Origin: Pocillopora verrucosa
Taxonomy: Eukaryota; Cnidaria; Anthozoa; Scleractinia; Pocilloporidae
Length of the DNA: 64,000 nucleotides
Assembly: GCF_036669915.1 (NCBI RefSeq)
Contig: NC_089313.1
Span: forward strand, 12,480,292 to 12,544,291
Direction of reading: 5' to 3'
Both the position numbers and the translations under genes were made by a program. Below, piece by piece: positions 1 to 12,900 of the stretch (positions are counted from its first letter, which is position 1; every line of letters begins with the position of its first letter). The notes beneath the pieces are model-generated. The model saw only the letters and a program-made list of their open reading frames with translations. It was not told where the DNA came from and made no database searches.

Positions 1-2045
1 TGGCAATGTTTGCTCTACTGTAAATTACTTTAGTAATTCAATCAATAATATTTTGCTTTCTGCTTGTCCTGTATACCTAATGCCCTACAATTTCCTTGAG
101 GCAAGTGTTTTTCACATGAAAAAGCCAGTTGGAGGGCGTGGCCACCTCAGACAAGCAAGTAAAGAAGATTCAGAGATACCATGGTCTAACCATTACACAT
201 AACGTTCTGTCAACCTCAAATCCATCCGATAGTGAGATAAATGTAGCTGTTTACACCATGAAAAAGAACTTGATAGCCATCTTACACCACTCTATCCAAG
301 CTGGAGATTCAGCAAAGAAACACAGATTTTGTCCCTCTGACAAGAACTCCTGGTTTGACAGGCAACAAGAACGTTGACCGATAAAGGGATGACTCAGCTT
401 GCCTCAGGTTTTTGTGGAATTGTTACACCCCACCCTTGTAATGTTAAGTTACACAGAACTGAAATGAATGCATCAATTCTCTGGTTTGGGTTCAGTGCCC
501 AAAGCATAGATGTCATGATGTGGACGTGATTCCCTGTGCTGTGGTTTCTGCAGTATTACAATTTTATCATGGAACTGTTAGCTGCCAAAGATATCATCAA
601 AGACCACCATATTTTCACTCAAACATTTCAATTTTCACTAGTTTCTACACTTGTGGATTTTAAAGCATGTTGTAATTCTAAATAATTTTATCCGTAATTT
701 AGTCTGTACTTTCCTAATAACTATTATAATTAGCTTTTATAATCATTAATTGCAAGTTGACTCAGAATAGACTTCTAGGAGAGGAAATAAACTACTGCAT
801 GGTTACTCTGGGAGACTAGAAAGACACAAAGGCAAAGAAGGTTCAAGTTAACCAACAAGCAAAGCAATTCTAATTCAGGCAAAATATGCAGATGAAAAAT
901 TAATGCACCCACCCAATCTCCCTACTTGGAGACTTGAGGTTATAAAGGAGCAAATGGTAGATCATGAAGACATTTAGTTAATACCATAAACTCATCTGAA
1001 AGTGGCAATCCCTTCTGCCACACTTACAAGTTCTTACATATCTTTGCCTAGTGATCCTTTTTATTCTTTACATTCCCCTTTGGGAGAGCCTTCATGTGTC
1101 TGCTTTAAATGCCAAGGTTAAAGCTACCACTCAAGCCCCAACCAAAGTACAGAACATGGAAAACTCAAACCTTCCAAAGACTGCTCACAAGAATTGACAG
1201 ATTCAAAATTAATGTTCTTTTATACCATCTGTGTATGGCAAAGACAATTCCTAGTTTTACCTAGTCATAAACGATTTTCAATGAGTAAATATCAGTTTTA
1301 CATAAACTAAGTCTTAATTAGTAAATTTGATACTAATAAACATAGATTTTATAATGCAAATTTTACCATGTATAGTAGTTTTTTTAAGGACCATGCATAA
1401 TGCTAAATTTTTTTCCAAAATTACTTTAAATTTTCTGCAATTCAGCTTACTAGCTGCGTTGTGATATTTTGTGCATATTTTGTGCCTGATAAATCCACTA
1501 AATTCATCAAATACTTATCCAGCTAAGAATTCAACCAAAGTTAATCCAACAACAAAGATAAGTCCACACTTTTGCCTCCCTCAGACCGGAAGTAGCTTTA
1601 TACCTTAACCAATCACAGAGATGCCATCAGCGACACACATGCCTCAGCCTTGAAATCAATAATTGAATAATTCCACCGGAATTTTCAAGATCAAAGTGCC
1701 AAATTCAAGGTGGTATTAAGTAGCTGTGTTTCTGGCCACAACAGAAAATGCTGAAAGGCTGGGCAAAAAAGCTTGTTTAAGTCTTCCAAAAGGGCAAAGA
1801 AAGAGAGGGAAAATGCCATAAATTTATCTTGAAGATAAAAATTCCAGACATTGATTCAAGTTAAATTTGAGGTAGGCTATCTAGGGATACTATGACTCTA
1901 TGTTCACAGAGCATTTGTTGTCTTTGGAATATTGCATGTTGAAAGATCATTCACTCAAAAGTTTGTCTTTCCAGCTTGAGGTGTTTGTAATCTTAATTAC
2001 ACACAATTTTTCGTTTGTTGCCAATTTCTTATACCACAGTCTTTA
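1..2045. other. AT-rich stretch without a recognised gene
   Basis: No open frame here has a recognisable domain or a convincing splice context on either strand. The longest plus-strand frame (129-377, 82 codons) shows no motif I know, and its composition is like that of the surrounding AT-rich DNA. No tRNA or clear repeat was seen. Confidence 0.5.
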
Positions 2046-2116
2046 AAACACTGATTAACCTGTGACAATGAGAGTTTCAGCAATAGAAGAGGCAGTTTCA
2101 TCTATAAGATGTCAAC

Positions 2117-2394
2117 TGAAGCACATACTTGAGCAGTCATTTTTGATTCTTGTTTTCAGAATATCTGCAGCCACACTCCATTTCTGGTCATCACCTACGT
2201 TCCTGGCCTTCTTAAGATCCGAAGAACTAATTTCAAGACCTTACACTCCATTTCTGGTCATCACCTATGTTCCTGGCCTTCTTAAGATCCCAAGAACTAA
2301 TTTCAAGACCTTTGGTGATTGCACCTTTGCCCGTTCTAGGCCACTTCTGTTGAACAAACTGCTGCTTGAAATTCAAAACAGCCAGTGTACCCAT
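2117..2394 (-). CDS. Possible coding exon broken by a 70-bp tandem duplication
   Basis: Read on the minus strand, this stretch gives a hydrophilic, protein-like frame from an ATG at 2394. It includes segments such as FVQQKWPRTGKGAITKGLEI and DLKKARN(I/V)GDDQKWSV. The second segment is encoded twice, because a 70-bp block (about 2173-2242 and 2243-2312) is tandemly duplicated. Since 70 is not a multiple of three, the frame stops soon after the first copy and resumes in another phase in the second copy, running on through AADILKTRIKND to a good donor (gtatgt) near 2117. The two copies differ at only about two positions. I do not recognise the family. It could be an exon of an unfinished gene model, a decayed gene, or a duplication made by the assembly. 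Confidence 0.35.
2173..2312. repeat. 70-bp tandem duplication, two copies
   Basis: The 70-bp unit beginning with acactccatttctggtc occurs twice head to tail, at 2173-2242 and 2243-2312, with very few differences. It lies inside the possible minus-strand exon described at 2117-2394 and breaks its frame. Confidence 0.9.
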
Positions 2395-2399
2395 TTTTA

Positions 2400-5300
2400 A
2401 GTTGTTTTAACATTTTTAACAGTTTTCGCATTTTAATATCTTTCATATTTTTCATATTTTATCGTTTAATTCCTTTAATATTTTTATAGAATATTTTGTA
2501 AGGTGCTTTAGAATATTTTTATAATTTTGGTGCTCTAGAAATGTTAATTATCATTATTATTATTATTATTATTGTCCAAGACACACGAAAGCGGTGTGGA
2601 CCTATTTGTTTTGTAGAAGGCAAGATCAGGGAACACGACTTTCTACTCATTAAGAAGCAATTGATTTGGCTATTTTAAAAAACTTTAAAACTTGTTGAAT
2701 TGGTGACGAAAAAGAAGGTACCGTGTATGGCCTTACATCAAAATGGTCACCTTTCATAGCAATGCAGATGACTCTCATACAGAGTGCATCACTGCAGTGT
2801 GAGAGCAAATCTACTTGTATCACCGCTATTAAATATCGTCTTTAAACTTCTGTAAAGCCAGTGATAACTATTAAGATCATGGCAACACGTTCCTTGCTCA
2901 TCTTTAAGAATGTTTAATTCTTTCACAAGAGCGAACTTAATACCTTTCAACTCCTTGACCTTAAAAATAAGACGCTTGTATTCCCTATAGAAACACTTCA
3001 CACCTCCGCTTTAAATTAACCACCCTGGGAGGGTAAGGTTTTTTAATTCCTTACTTCCTTGGCACGAACGACAGTCAAATGCAGACGAGTCGTACCAGGC
3101 AGGAGGGGGGCAGGTTGAAACAACACATAAGCTCTTGTGCTTTATCATAAGAACTAGAATGTTTGTACGAATAAATTTAAGATAAATCAAATATTAGATG
3201 ACTCGCCTCGTTTGGCTCACCAAGTGTCCATATGTTCCCCAGACTTCGCCTTCGGCCACAAACACCGTAAACTAGAGGGAACTCACTCGATATTCATTTT
3301 TCTTCGAGGTCTTCATCCTCGTGAGGCCGTCCTCGCTTCATTATGACCCTTCCCATCACCAGCTAAAACCCTAACGGCATGAAATCTTTACTTGAAAATG
3401 CTTCCCAAGTCAAGAGTCAACCGGCGCAGTACAAGATTTCCAAGATCAGAGACGTGAACAACCCTCCGGCACTTTGGAAAGATGCTGATTTTTCGACCAA
3501 AAATAGCCCATTCTCCGAGTTAAGAGCTTCAACTTTTCTTTTGTAAAAAAACCTAGAGACTTAACAAAAAGATTCTGCCTACATTACGATTGCTACGATG
3601 CTAACCTCATTACCACAAAACAGCTGTTCAACCTGACACCTTAATGTAGATTTCGATCAAGAGACCAAGCCAGTATGTAAAATTCATTCTCAGACCTCTC
3701 GCATCATTGAAACCTTGTAATTTCAAGGATTTTGGGCTTCATTGGGACTCGAAAGACTAAGCGTAACTGTTTCGTAGGAGATTTATATGCCCCCACTTTT
3801 AACTTGCTAAAAGGTATAGATAATTGCTGTATTTAAAATTAGAAATTATCCACCTTAGTGCCTAGCGAGTTTTCCTGAATAGACCATTTTTTGTGCATTT
3901 TATGTTATTTTATTTTTCTGAGCAATAGATATGGCCCTCGCAAGAGGTTCATATGTTTTTAATAGCGCTTTATGAGATATTCTTAAATCATGTAGTCACA
4001 TATTTGTTCATCGTAAGCAGGTTAGATTTAGTTTTCTATTTCTTTACTTATTGTAAAGCGCTATTGGGCTAAATGGAAATGGCGCTACATAAATTTTGTA
4101 ATTATCATTATTAGTATTATAATTATTTCTGTTATAAATAATGCTGATTACAAGGCCTGTTCCCAGACGTTCTACTTCCTATGTAGAATAAGTACGTTTA
4201 GTAGTAGGCGCTGCGTGGTAGTAGGCAATATATTAGGATGGGTCAATCATCATTTGTAATAAAGTTCAAGCCCTTTCCTGCACTGACCGACAATACTATC
4301 CAACAGTTCCAAATCTCCAAACCTTGCAAAAAAATCCTTATGAGCAAGTGGCATTTAGTACAGCAGCAACCATTGCTAAGAGAAATCCTCAAAAAAACCG
4401 ATAATATCGTACAGAAACAAATGATCACTCAGACAAACTCGTGAGAGAAAATTACGAGGGCGAGAAAACTGAATATACCATGGTGTTTCGTGTAAACATT
4501 TGTAGCCAATACAGAGAAAACTGAACGTACTACTGAATCATTTAGGCATTTCAACCTCAATTTACACGGGAGCATTAATTAAGCCCGTTTCTAAAGCAAA
4601 TAAATACTTTTTTATGAGCTCGCCTATACCCGTCCCAACCCCTATCCTGCATTCAAATCGGAGTATGTCCCGGTCTCGCCTTCCTATCTTCATCCCGCAT
4701 CTCGCCTTTAAAGTATCTCGTATTCCACATCCCGCCTCGATTTTAGGCCCCATCCTGCATCCTGCCAAACCTATGTTGGACCCTCTCTACCACTTTCATT
4801 CAGTATACGGAATTCACTGTTGGATTTAATACACTGAGCACGCAGGAAATCTGCGGAGAGCGCGTTAAAGTTGTTAAAAATGTTTTGATTACCTTTATAA
4901 CTAAGATGCAGTCCTCCCTTGATTAAGCCAATTTCTGTGATCATTAGATGCTGGATTAGGTTTCCATCCATTCTGACGGCAGTAGCTCTTTAGATGTTTA
5001 TTCGCATCTTTCACTGCTCTATTGAATTCATCCCTTGTGGAAGTAAGCCTCGATATGGCGGAGGTGGAGTCGGATGAATTTTCGATTTGTCTATGATCGA
5101 TTCAGCATCTTGCAACTCTTTTTATATTTAAGGTTATTGGAGCCGACATAGAGAACGAACTGGTCCGGCGAATGCTTCAGGCTAGCTTTGAGGTTGGCCT
5201 TCATAGCTTTTGGGGTGGCCCTACAGAATAACTTGACCACTGCTCGATGGCCGACGGCTTTTTCTAGCTTTTTACAACATATATTTGTCTTTGTTAAGGA

Positions 5301-5700
5301 AGCTCCAATTGATAGGGTTGTACATCAGTGTTGTATCCAAAAATGCTCGTTACATGTCCAACTTCACTTCCAAAATGGCTAAACGAAACGAAGTTCAGAA
5401 ATAAATACGTAACCGGTTGCAAGAAATGGATTACAAGTTATAGCTGTCACAATTCAAGGTAAAGAAATAAACAAACAAGAAAGCAAAAATAAAGGAAAAC
5501 AAAAGACACTTACAAACGTCGCACGAGATGTGGGTCAACTGCCAAATTAAAGACGATGTAAAGAGACGGAAAGCAACGTAAAGCGGCGTAAAGCGATCGA
5601 CAGAGACGGCATAAGCAGTTAGACGGTTCGAATAGTTAAACGGTTGATCCGAATGAATAAAATTCGCGGTAAAGACTAATACAAGGGACATAAACAAAAG
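2400..5700. other. Intergenic region with LINE-like tails and degenerate simple repeats
   Basis: No convincing gene is seen. Around 2505-2575 and 4040-4130 are sequences of the form 'aaagcgct...gcgctacataaa...' ending in ATT-rich runs, as in the 3' tails of many animal non-LTR retrotransposons. From about 4624 to 4770 there is a degenerate repeat built on atcccgc/atcctgc units. A 70-codon minus-strand frame at 2789-3001 has no recognised motif. Confidence 0.5.
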
Positions 5701-5739
5701 GCAATTATGCAGGAAAGAGTAACAGAATATTGATGAAAG

Positions 5740-5996
5740 TTATGCGCACAGAACAAAAGGCATGAATGAACTGTAACAAAAGAAGAGTACGAATTTGTAA
5801 TCAATCGAATTTTTGGCGGCAACAGTAATGGAATTATCAGAGACCTTTGCAACGGACTGTGTCCCATCTTCATTGTTCCTTTGTTTTTGTTTTTTAAATC
5901 TTTTTCTTTTCCTTGCTAACAACTTGCCGTTGATTGCGCATTTGTATTGTCAGAAGGTATTTTTGACTCCTCCTCATTACTTGGATTCATTGCCAG
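5740..5996 (-). CDS. Possible 5' coding exon of an unrecognised minus-strand gene
   Basis: On the minus strand a short frame beginning MNPSNEEESKIPSDNTNAQS ends just before a second frame, in another phase, that begins with a lysine/arginine-rich stretch (KLLARKRKRFKKQKQRNN) and continues through about 25 more hydrophilic residues. A single missing base in a short A run near 5925 would join them. Just upstream (near 6010) is an aaaatggcggcgg motif typical of animal promoters of the YY1 type. Past about 5775 the frame turns hydrophobic and looks non-coding. I do not recognise the product, and no downstream exon could be tied to it. Treat as a hint only. Confidence 0.25.
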
Positions 5997-6406
5997 AAAT
6001 GACGGACAAAATGGCGGCGGTGGTGGTTTGCTGCTTGGGAACGGAGTATTTAAAAATGGCTGGAGCGTTACAATAACATGTATGGCACAATGAACTAAAT
6101 TGAAAAATAAAAATACCTCGAGATGCTGCACATGTTTCCCCGACCTCTCACTTTTTTTCAGAACATCTGACAAATTCGAAAATATAAATAGATAATCAAA
6201 GAGACTTCCTTGTAAGGTCCAAATGCATATCAAATAGGGTTTTTTTTTGCTCAAGTGTAACTCCTTCAAGTGTCTGAGATTTGTCTGAGATATCCTAATG
6301 TAGGATATCCATATTTCCTACATTACGTGGAGTTAGTGGTTGCGTACACCTGGAACCGAGAAAAACAAATGTTCGTCGCACTGGGGAAAGAGTTTGATAT
6401 GTAGCT

Positions 6407-7935
6407 TTGTGTTAACTGTAGTACTACTTGTACTTTCCTTTGACTTAAAATCGTGACATTAACTCGGATTCTCTTTTTCATCCAACAGATCATCTTCAAT
6501 GCGGGCGACCCAGTCTTTTATCTTTCTAATTGCTCAATAACTTCAAAGCCGGGCGTTGTTCGTTACTTTGAGTTCGTTATATTTCATCGTCTTTTGAAAA
6601 CTTTTGTGAGCAAATAAATTAAACATCCATGTCTAAAGGAACAAATATTTCAATTTTCAAAATATCATTATATAAAGTTTTTGTAAATATGTATGTAGCA
6701 TTATCATATTTAATAATTATTTGGTGACTTTTGACCAAATTTGTCAAAGTTGTTCATCTCTTTTTTATTCAAATAAACATGAGATGCAAATGAAGTACAT
6801 ACTTTCGAAGACAATATCAGTTTGAAAAAGTATGCTGGGATATGCATTCCGATTAGCGTGGTCCATGATGCACCATGTATTATTCACTGTAAAGGGTACT
6901 GGCAAACTGTTAGGCAAACTTCGTACTGATGAAGATAATCTCAGCTATGTAAATTTTGTCTGTTCACAAAAGAACACAGAGTACGCTGAATGTCGACACT
7001 TTTTCCTCAAACACTGAAACAAACATTGAAATGGGAGCATAACTTAGCATGACTATTGCCAACAAGAGCCTTACCTCGCATGAAGTGGCTTGGTCCTCTC
7101 AGTTCGGCAATTTTTACCCCAACATCAATCAGCACGTCTCTGCAATGTCTCTCTGATAAGAAAGGACATGCGCACAAAGAGTTACCTTTGGGTTTGACAA
7201 AATGTTCTCATCTGTCATCAAACCGATATCAACTTCTAGAGCGTAATTAGTTTTCAGCACCAACTGGAAAGCTGACGGATCATGTTTGTATTTCGATGGT
7301 GTATGAAAACAATTTACCTTTAAAGTTGAGTGTCGAAAGTAACTGACATCGCTTTGTGATTGGTCCTGAAAACTCGCACCATTCTTTCAACCAATCAGAT
7401 GCAAAACTAAAATCAATCACGAAATGGTCGTCCGCGCTTTCCCACGCTTCAGGCCGTTTGATTGCTATTATTTTATGTTCTCATGGGCTATAAAGGTTTT
7501 CTCCTTTCTTCTGATTGGCCGTCTGGGTTACTTTGGTCTTGGTTTCACGACACTCAATCGAAAAGCGCTTTAGATCGCATGCTCCGTTAATTTTCATCAT
7601 GTTTTCACTTATGAATACGTTTAGCCGATGGGTATCTTGACTTTAGTTTTGTCCTAGTTTTGTTAAGTTCGTAACCGAACTCTGAGTCTCCCAATCCTGC
7701 CAGCATGTAATCATTACAGTTATGAAAAAATCAGACTCTTGGAATACTTGCCTTGCCTTCACGACAAAACTGATACGCTAGCTCCTTGAAATTCGGCAAT
7801 GCACATCTGTAACAGAGCACACATTCCGAGTTGATATCATGGCATGCTGCATCTATAGAAGAAAATAAGAACGAATGCCTTAGCCTTCAGTTGTTGAGTT
7901 TACATTAAGCTGACTTTCAATAATAAGTTGGGAAA
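6407..7935 (-). pseudogene. Segmental copy of the CHFR 3' end, decayed
   Basis: This block is colinear with 13155-14675, which holds the last exons of CHFR (minus strand) and the last exon plus 3' flank of the convergent plus-strand gene. Introns are kept, so it arose by DNA duplication and not by retrocopying. The copy of the penultimate cysteine-rich exon (about 7750-7857, minus) still reads VLCYRCALPNFKELAYQF but has lost the following residues that end in LP in the original. The copy of the zinc-finger exon (about 7070-7145) meets an in-frame stop where the original reads ADCYWG. The final exon (about 6950-6970) lost the NHICEQ coding bases. No upstream CHFR exons accompany it, so it is a non-functional fragment. 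Confidence 0.8.
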
Positions 7936-8172
7936 ACAAGCAAACGTGACAAGCATCATAACTGGACCGGGGGTGGCTACATTTTACTAAAGGATGACAT
8001 TTTATAGAAGCCGGAGAATATTGAATAACCATTCCATGCTTTTTGATAGCAAACGCAGCAATGCTACTCTAGCAAACATAACTACGCCCCACACGTAGTA
8101 TCTGGTTTTCTAACTTCGTGAAAGGTGATTAAAATGTAAAAGAAATCCAGGGGATAAAAAGTTAATTTACCT

Positions 8173-8176
8173 AAAA
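8173..8176 (-). terminator. Pol III T-run terminator of tRNA-Arg
   Basis: Four T residues on the minus strand, 7 nt past the tRNA 3' end, match the minimal RNA polymerase III termination signal. Confidence 0.6.
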
Positions 8177-8182
8177 TAACAG

Positions 8183-8255
8183 CGACCCCGCCAGGATTCG
8201 AACCTGGAATCCCCTGATTCGTAGTCAGATGCCTTATCCATTGGGCCACGGGGCC
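8183..8255 (-). tRNA. tRNA-Arg (anticodon ACG)
   Basis: On the minus strand a 73-nt cloverleaf is complete: acceptor stem GGCCCCG with CGGGGTC (one G-T pair), a D arm containing TGGCCCAATGG (box A), an anticodon arm whose loop carries ACG, and a T arm with the canonical GGTTCGAATCC (box B) closed by five base pairs. The discriminator base is G. No intron is present and the CCA end is not encoded. A run of four T residues on the transcribed strand follows within about 10 nt (8173-8176), as expected for RNA polymerase III. No neighbouring tRNA genes are seen. Confidence 0.96.
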
Positions 8256-8276
8256 TTTCTCGAGCTACAGAGAGCA

Positions 8277-9930
8277 CTAAAGCAGAGAAATAAAAGGAGT
8301 ATTATGTTCTGAAATGACATCTAACCCAATCAAAAAACAACTATTTGAATAAATTGTTATTCTTGTTGTTGTTGTAATTGTTTGAATACAAAGCCTGAGA
8401 AACAAAGTATTTTCCGTTCTGCATGGTTTTTTCGTACTTTTTTCCCTGTACTTTGCATGAGATAAACAAGGCATGATTTAACCCTAACTATTAGTGCTTG
8501 ACTCCAGGCAAAACAAACTTCTTCCCGACTCGTCTCAAATATTCCAGCAGGCGGAGAAGCGTGTGTCTTGCAGCGTTCCGAATAACAAAGGCTAGCAGTC
8601 GACTAAAAACTACTCTTATGCACAAAGTACTATTTACCTATGATGACTGGTCTAATATACGATGCAAGTCTGACGCTAATGGCAAGAAAGCCGCAATCTT
8701 CCTCTGTTCTTTTAAAACCTACACATTCCAGTACAACAAGACGCATTAAGCCCTTAAGGTGAACGTCCATGAGCACAAACACGACTGAAAACGCCACCAT
8801 AGAGTTGTAGGATCCAACCAAGGGTAACAGAAGCAAGCAAATACAAAATATCTCGTTCCTAGTTAGTAGAGTTCAAAGATACCTAAAAAACTTGAATTTA
8901 AACCCGCTGACCTTACAAAAGAAGTGGTTGCGAAAGAACGTAGCAATTCCCGTGTAGCTGTACAGGAGGCTTACTCGGTCCGAAGATATGTTCAGTGTAC
9001 TTTCACAAAACTTCACCTATGTCGAAGAGAAAGACTAAACCCTTATCCCTTTTCTGCTTTCAGTAAAATAGAATCTGCTAGACGGGTTACATCACCTATC
9101 TGGGGTCCCCCACCTCTATGTAGACAGGCCCTAACATAGGATGGAACTCGTTCTTCGTTTTCGCTTACAAATTTTTACTTTTCTATAAATACTGGCATTC
9201 TTTTCGTTTTAAGCACAGGGCCATTTCTGAGTTTCTGATCAAACTAAATTAGTTATCACGTTTCCTCGAATAGGTGCCCGGATGCTTTTTCAAATTTCGG
9301 CTTAAAAAAGAAGGGGAGATTATTGCAAGGAAGGCACTTAATCGAAGTAAAACGGCAAAAAAAAAAGCTCTCAGGCGCATGAAATCGATGAATTTTAGCC
9401 GTTAGTCGTTAAAAAAAGTTCACCCTAAAAATTTCACTTTAAAACAATGCAAAGAAACCAGCCGGTAGCGGTAAAATGGCAGAAATTTAAATTGCTAGCC
9501 GGATAAGCTATCACCCTTCAAGTTCTAAGGAGTTACCTTGTTTTCGGAGTCTTTGCATTCATAATCGCTTGCTCTCTGAACACGGATTAGCCATTCTTTA
9601 AACAATGTACCAAATGCTCGCACATTTTGCTCTGGACTTAGGAAACCCACGCAATAATATTATTTCACTTCTGCTGAGAAAAGTTATATGTATGTCGTTG
9701 TCTGCTGATATTTTTACGTGTTATTCATTAACGTTATAAAAGCATTTTAATGTCCAGCTCTGGTGGAATAACGCTTCAAGAAAACTCTAGTGCCCAGACC
9801 TAATGCTTTAAATCCGGCGTGATGTCATGAAGTGACGGCATAAACACGTTTCCATGCAACTAGTCATAAACAAATCAAAACTTTCTTTCGCATCAAGAGC
9901 TCGGTTCATGCTAAAGCACCGTGAAAGAGA
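8277..9930. other. Intergenic region upstream of the coiled-coil gene
   Basis: Open frames here are short and unrecognisable. About 100 bp before the start codon at 9931 is a CRE-like tgatgtcatga (9820-9830), followed closely by tgacggca. These could be promoter elements of the downstream gene, but that is inference from position only. Confidence 0.4.
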
Positions 9931-12900
9931 ATGCATTTTTCTTGTTTATCGAATGGTTTGATTGAAGATGTCAGTTATAAAATGAACAAAAACAAGTCAG
10001 GTGACATAGACTTGGTTAGGAAATCCTGTTCTACGAGAATCTTTGATGAAGAAGTCAATGTCACAAATCGTTCTGCTGAGAATTATCATGAGCCTTTGGA
10101 GGCCTTACACGGGGCACGAATCATGGCTAATGAGGTGGGCGTTTCCTATCATTACACCTCCTTTTATTCGTTACAAAAGTACGTTTAGTTGTTTTAGAAG
10201 TTACAATTTGTTATCCGAAGGGGCATGAAAAAAAGAAGCTCAAGTGATTTTCGCAACAAACGCGCAACTAGACCTGATTCAATACAGAAGCTGTGAAAAT
10301 AGGTCGTAATTGGTTAATTTCAATTGTAAAACGATTCCCTCCAAAAGTAGCTCATTTCAAAGTCTGTCCAACATTGACGAAACATTTAACGCAACTAGAA
10401 CTTTTCTGCATTAAAGGCGTTCAGGTAACTGAGTTTAAAAAAACTTTTTCTTCGTGGAGAGATGAAAAAGCGCGCGCAAATGAAATTCCAAGATTATGAC
10501 GCCACTCTTCGACATTCCACTATCTTCACGCGGGATTGCAAGTTGATAATGTTTCTTATCCCAGCTTTTTTGCTCTCTTCTTATTTCGTTAATTAAAAAG
10601 ATACCATTTTTGACAATTTTTTTTTCCAGTCTGCAAGAGAAAAGGAACAAGCAACACAGAAGATCATCTATCTTGAAACAGAGATTAACGGTTAGTTTTA
10701 TGTGGCCACGCATGCATGAAAAGAAAAGTGCGCGCGGACTAGGAAGCCATTTTACTAAGAGTTGCCAATGCTCAACTGACAATAAGTCGTTTACCCCCTC
10801 CCTCCTTCCTCCTGTTTCTCGTTCCGTCATAGTTCCGTCTTTTGTGTTTTCCCGGTTAACTTTATCACTCAGACCTTGAATTTGTTCAAACGTTTATAAT
10901 AAGTAATTGTAACATTAATTTGTGTTTTAACAGCTAAAGAGAAGGAGATTGGCTTTCTTAAGCAAACTCTCTTTGAAAATGACAAAGACATTGCTGATCT
11001 TAAAGAAAAACTGTCCCAGCTAAAGCAAACTGTGCAAACAACTCAATCGGATTTTGTCAAGCACATGGCATCAATAGACGAAAAGCTACAGGAGGCAAAG
11101 AAGAACATTGCCGAGCTCGAAGGGGGCCTTAATTTTACTGTCCAGAAGAATAAAACAGAAGCAGAAGAGTCCCGGAGCAAACCACAAACGATTAATGGTG
11201 AGTATGCAAAGTGGGATGGCGTCGTATCAACTGAGTGGTGACAACGCGGTTGATACGAAGGCCTCGTCTTTGTGAACTCGTTTTATGTTCCAGGAAAGCG
11301 TTAGGGCACGTAATTAGAGAGGAAAGAGGGGTCTACATCACCTATCACCGAAAATAAATTGGTTCTTTCACAAGCTAAGGAAAATGAAACATACTCAAAA
11401 TCAACGAAATCAGCATTTACGGGCCTGACTTAAAAGTGTTTCCCATTTCTCTAAAGGCACAACTTGTAAATACCATTTTCCATCCTCAAGACAAGAAGAA
11501 CAATTTTACTCTGGCAACTTTTCAATAATCTTTTGATTATAATAAGAGTTCTTCCATGCACTTTGATTTTCATTTCTTCTTCTTCTTCTTCTTTTTTTTC
11601 GTTTTTTTTTCTCAACCAGGCAAAGTTTACTTTGACTTTCAACCATCATGGTTTGACACTCCATCCAACAACGGTGGATGTTTCAAAGTTGAAAACTTTC
11701 CAGTTACAGCAAAAGATCTTGAAGCCTTAAGGAATGTTAAATCAAATTCGAGGACCGTCACTGAGCAAGCTAAAGGTACGAAGAAGGAAACTTGTAAAAT
11801 AAGATTCTTCCACAGTCCACATCTGCGCGAAAGCAGTGTAGTCTTATGAGTCACAAACAGCTAGATACCTACGATTGATAACATGTTCTTCCGTACACCG
11901 GCTTTGATTTTTTAATTATTTTTTATCTAGGCAAAGATTATTTTGACCATCATCCATCGTGGTTTGACACTCTATCAAAAAACGCTGGATGTCTTGAAGT
12001 TGAAAATGTTCCAGTTAGAGCAAAAGATCTTGAAGCCAAGAAGAAAGGTTTGTAGAGGGAAACTTGTAAAATACGATTCTCATAAGTGATGGTCCAAATC
12101 TGTGCGAAGTAGTGTATTCTGAGAGTGACGAACCAATTAAGCCAATTAGAATTGTCGATGTACCCTTCAGCTTTACTTTTGCAATGTACTCGCCTGATTC
12201 TAATAAAATGAGCAACTTAATGAGGTGTTACATCACACAAATATATCACAGATTCCTCTGGTATTGAGGTCAACTTCTTTTCCAAGAAAACCAAAGTCGT
12301 AAAAAAACCAACACATATCCCTACTTCCAACTTTGTTTAGGCTCAAACTGTTATGATTTCTGCTGCATTCAAGACTCGTGGCTTATCCAGTCAGATCAAC
12401 CCTTTTTCGGAGGAGGTAGCTTAAATTGAAAAGAGTTAGCTTGCTCCCTTATCGAGTGCTCAAGGTTACGGTTTTTGCGGCGGTTTAGAATAAATGTCTC
12501 GCTGAAATTAATCCACTTTTGGTTCATTAAGCTAAAAACTCAGGTATCTTTATGTGGAAACGAAATTCTCTGCCTTGCCATCATGAAACAAAACTTCATT
12601 TATTTTATCTAGGCAAAGATTATTTCGACCTTCAACCATCATGGTTTGACACTCTATTGGAAAACGCTGGATGTCTTGAAGTTGAAAACTTTCCAGTCAA
12701 AGCAAAAGATCTTGAAGCCATGAAGAATGTTGAATCAAATTCAAAAGCCTTCACTGAGCCAGCTAATGGGTATGAAGAAGAGAACTTGTAAAATACGATT
12801 GCACATATTTAACAGTCCACATCTGTGCGAAGTGATGAAATATACGTGACAAACCAGTTAGACAATTAGAATTGCCAGTGTACCCTTCAGCTTTAGCAAA

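Noticed and set aside
2062-2400. 112-codon plus-strand open frame
   Set aside because: It is the antisense of the more protein-like minus-strand frame and contains the 70-bp duplication; composition is hydrophobic and unremarkable.
5916-6269. 117-codon minus-strand open frame
   Set aside because: Its upstream half covers AT-rich non-coding sequence; only the last 25 residues look coding and are reported separately.
10435-10830. 131-codon minus-strand frame over the coiled-coil gene
   Set aside because: It spans intron and antisense of exon 10630-10690; no domain, so taken as a shadow.
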